Assembly (NCBI GenBank): GCA_001464155.1
Contig: LNEN01000257.1
Location: forward strand, 1 to 40,682
Length of the DNA: 40,682 nucleotides
Reading direction: 5' to 3'
Origin: Cytophagales bacterium Ga0077538
GTDB taxonomy: Bacteria; Bacteroidota; Bacteroidia; Cytophagales; Cyclobacteriaceae
The position numbers and the translations under genes were made by a program. Numbering within the stretch: position 1 is the stretch's first letter; every line of letters begins with the position of its first letter. This document shows positions 38,990 to 40,682 of this stretch, in pieces. Below the pieces are notes generated by a model. That model made no database searches and had not been told where the DNA came from. It saw only the letters and a program-made list of their open reading frames with translations.

Positions 38990-40682
38990 ATGCAGGACCT
39001 AATTCGGTTTTTGCCTGCCGTATTATACGAATACACCATCGAACCCACCGGAAAACGTTACTTCTCTTTTGTTAGTGAGGCGAGCGAACGGATCTTGGGA
39101 ATCGGGGCAGAGGCCTTAAAAAAGGATCATACCTTACTAGACGCCATTATTTTTCCAGAAGATCTTCCCAAGCTAAAGCAAAGTGCCCAGGAAAGTCACC
39201 AAAGCAAAAGTGAATGGTATTGGCAAGGAAGGGCCACTATCAATGGTAGCATGCGTTGGCTGGAGATGCGATCAAATCACGATCTACTGGCTGAAGGATG
39301 TGTGATCAGAAGGGGAATTATTGAAGACATTACGCAGCGTCAGGAAACCCTTCGGGAAAGCGAGCTGAGGTACCAATCTCTGGTGGAACGATTGCCCATC
39401 GGCATTGTGATTCACCGTCACGGTAAGCTCATTTATGCCAATACAAATGCATATCAATCCTTAGGCGCTACCCATTCAACAGAACTCATTGGTACAGATG
39501 TTATTCAATTTGTACACCCTGCCTTTAGAGCAGAGGTAGCTAACCGAATAAAGCAAGCCATGAACGGAGAGTCCGTTCCGATGCTCGAGCAAAAATTTGT
39601 TCGTACTGATGGCAGAGAAATAATTGTGGAGGCCACCGCCTTTCCTTTTGTGTATCGCGATGAGCCAGCCGTACAAGTAGTATTCCGCGATATCACACAG
39701 CGCAAGGAGACGGAGCGCCAGATGAAGAAAAACGAAATGCTTTTCACCAAGCTTTTCGAGAGCGCACCTATGGCTGTGGTGATGCTTGATGAAAATGGCA
39801 GAGTACAGGAAGTGAATAAGGGTTTTGCCGACATGTTTGGTTACGAAAGGGAATTGCTTTTGGGCAAAAACCTGAACGACTTTATTGTGCCGGAAGATCT
39901 GAAGAATGAAGGCATTGATCTGAACAACCTCATTACCGCCCACAAAGTGGTAAGCATCGAAACCATTCGTAAACATCGCAATGGCCGATTGATCAATGTT
40001 ATTTTATATGGCGTGCCCGTCATGATGGAAAACATGACCATCGGTATTTATGGCGTTTATGTAGACATTACCGAGCGCAAGAGTGTAGAGGAGGAGTTGA
40101 AAATCAGAAATACAGAGCTGGATAATTTTGTATACAAAGTTTCGCACGATTTGCGTGCACCACTCTCATCTATTTTGGGGCTGGTAAACTTGGCGCGACT
40201 GCCCGGTAATACTGACAATCCGATGGATTATATTGAGTTGATCGGTGAAAAAGTAGATCGACTCGACCATTTTATCGGAGACGTGTTAAGTCATTCTAAA
40301 AACCTGAAAATGGATGTGGCGGTAGCCAGAGTTAATTTAGAAGAAGTCATTGCGCACACGTTCAGCGACCTGAGTTATTTGGATGGAGCAACCGACATCA
40401 AACAAAGTATAAGTATTGAAGGCATTGAGTTTTATAACGATCCATGGAGGGTTTCCGAAATATTGCGCAACCTCATTTCAAATGCCATCAAGTACCGCAA
40501 CCTCGAATCACGAATACAGTCGGAGATAAGTATCAAGGTGAGGGTTGACCATCTGCGTGCGGATATCAGTTTTACAGATAACGGCATCGGCATTGATGAG
40601 GATAAATTAACACGCGTTTTTGAAATGTTTTATCGAGCCTCTGAACAGTCGGATGGTTCCGGCATAGGACTTTATATTGTGA
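38990..40682 (+). CDS. Cytoplasmic multi-PAS sensor histidine kinase, 3' end outside window
   Basis: An open frame runs from the ATG at 38990 to the window edge (564 codons, no stop). It has no signal peptide or membrane helix. Three PAS domains occur in order: residues about 5-125 (RFLPAVLYEYTIEPTGKRY, ending IIEDITQRQE), 130-245 (ERLPIGIVIHRHGKLIYANT, ending VFRDITQRKE) and 250-365 (FESAPMAVVMLDENGRVQEV, ending YVDITERKS). The HisKA motif VSHDLRAPLSSILGLV follows, then N-box NLISNAIKYRN, G1 DNGIGIDED, F-box VFEMFYRAS and G2 GSGIGLYIV. It is divergent from the partner-switching operon. Signals and the response regulator are unknown. Confidence 0.9.
   Translation, partial: MQDLIRFLPAVLYEYTIEPTGKRYFSFVSEASERILGIGAEALKKDHTLLDAIIFPEDLPKLKQSAQESHQSKSEWYWQGRATINGSMRWLEMRSNHDLLAEGCVIRRGIIEDITQRQETLRESELRYQSLVERLPIGIVIHRHGKLIYANTNAYQSLGATHSTELIGTDVIQFVHPAFRAEVANRIKQAMNGESVPMLEQKFVRTDGREIIVEATAFPFVYRDEPAVQVVFRDITQRKETERQMKKNEMLFTKLFESAPMAVVMLDENGRVQEVNKGFADMFGYERELLLGKNLNDFIVPEDLKNEGIDLNNLITAHKVVSIETIRKHRNGRLINVILYGVPVMMENMTIGIYGVYVDITERKSVEEELKIRNTELDNFVYKVSHDLRAPLSSILGLVNLARLPGNTDNPMDYIELIGEKVDRLDHFIGDVLSHSKNLKMDVAVARVNLEEVIAHTFSDLSYLDGATDIKQSISIEGIEFYNDPWRVSEILRNLISNAIKYRNLESRIQSEISIKVRVDHLRADISFTDNGIGIDEDKLTRVFEMFYRASEQSDGSGIGLYIV

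Noticed and set aside
39476-39976. A 166-codon open frame on the minus strand, with overlapping frames at 39505 and 39841
   Set aside because: These lie antisense to the PAS histidine kinase, whose PAS and kinase motifs continue through on the plus strand; the minus-strand peptides show no coherent features.
1-40682. tRNA or rRNA genes, CRISPR arrays, insertion sequences and phage genes
   Set aside because: No cloverleaf-like segments with T-arm consensus, no regular repeat-spacer pattern, and no transposase, integrase or phage structural proteins were seen on either strand.

Overview
The window reads as a chromosomal segment of a Bacteroidota bacterium, most likely of the order Cytophagales. 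This is inferred from gene content: a MurF-Alr fusion, a single-chain GlyS, a row of parvulin foldases beside a MoxR ATPase, a LETM1-like protein, a SusC/CirA-style TonB receptor with an N-terminal carboxypeptidase-like domain, and many lipoproteins. It is also inferred from repeated Bacteroidota-type -7 boxes (TAnnTTTG) a short distance before start codons. I see no tRNA, rRNA, CRISPR array, insertion sequence or phage gene. Coding density is high and no gene-free stretch exceeds 300 bases; the largest gap is 38716-38989.

Layout. 1-2055 (minus): DUF4783-like protein, nadC, a YcxB-like membrane protein and the start of recX. 2176-7534 (plus): gpmI (broken), a lipoprotein, an ABC exporter, a Fur-family regulator and a TerC-family membrane protein. 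7573-14890 (minus): LETM1-like protein, purK-purE, a HEAT-repeat/cyclophilin lipoprotein, and feoA-feoB. 14950-15129 (plus): a small conserved-looking protein. 15126-17974 (minus): murF-alr and csaA. 18111-22426 (plus): a small secreted protein, a TonB receptor, a lipoprotein and a glycine-rich secreted protein. 22452-31578 (minus): a lysine-rich secreted protein, a gamma-glutamyltransferase family protein, an orphan lipoprotein, a scramblase-like protein, an MtfA-like peptidase, glyS, a histidine kinase and a MoxR ATPase. 31586-35790 (minus): three parvulin-type foldases in tandem. 35864-38715 (minus): a partner-switching module (SpoIIE phosphatase, STAS antagonist, RsbW-like kinase). 38990-40682 (plus): a multi-PAS histidine kinase cut by the window end.

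How it fits together. Two themes stand out. The first is metal homeostasis: feoAB has a palindrome filling its leader, and the TonB receptor and the following lipoprotein each carry the same TTGCAAC/GTTGCA operator at an identical distance from the -7 box and start codon. I read this pair as a small, probably zinc-type, uptake regulon. The second is envelope protein folding: three parvulins, one cyclophilin and a MoxR ATPase. The oddest signals are two apparent internal losses of about 45 nt in conserved genes 4 kb apart. One frameshifts gpmI and the other removes the winged part of the Fur-family DNA-binding domain. Either the assembly is wrong at both places or these are real lesions.
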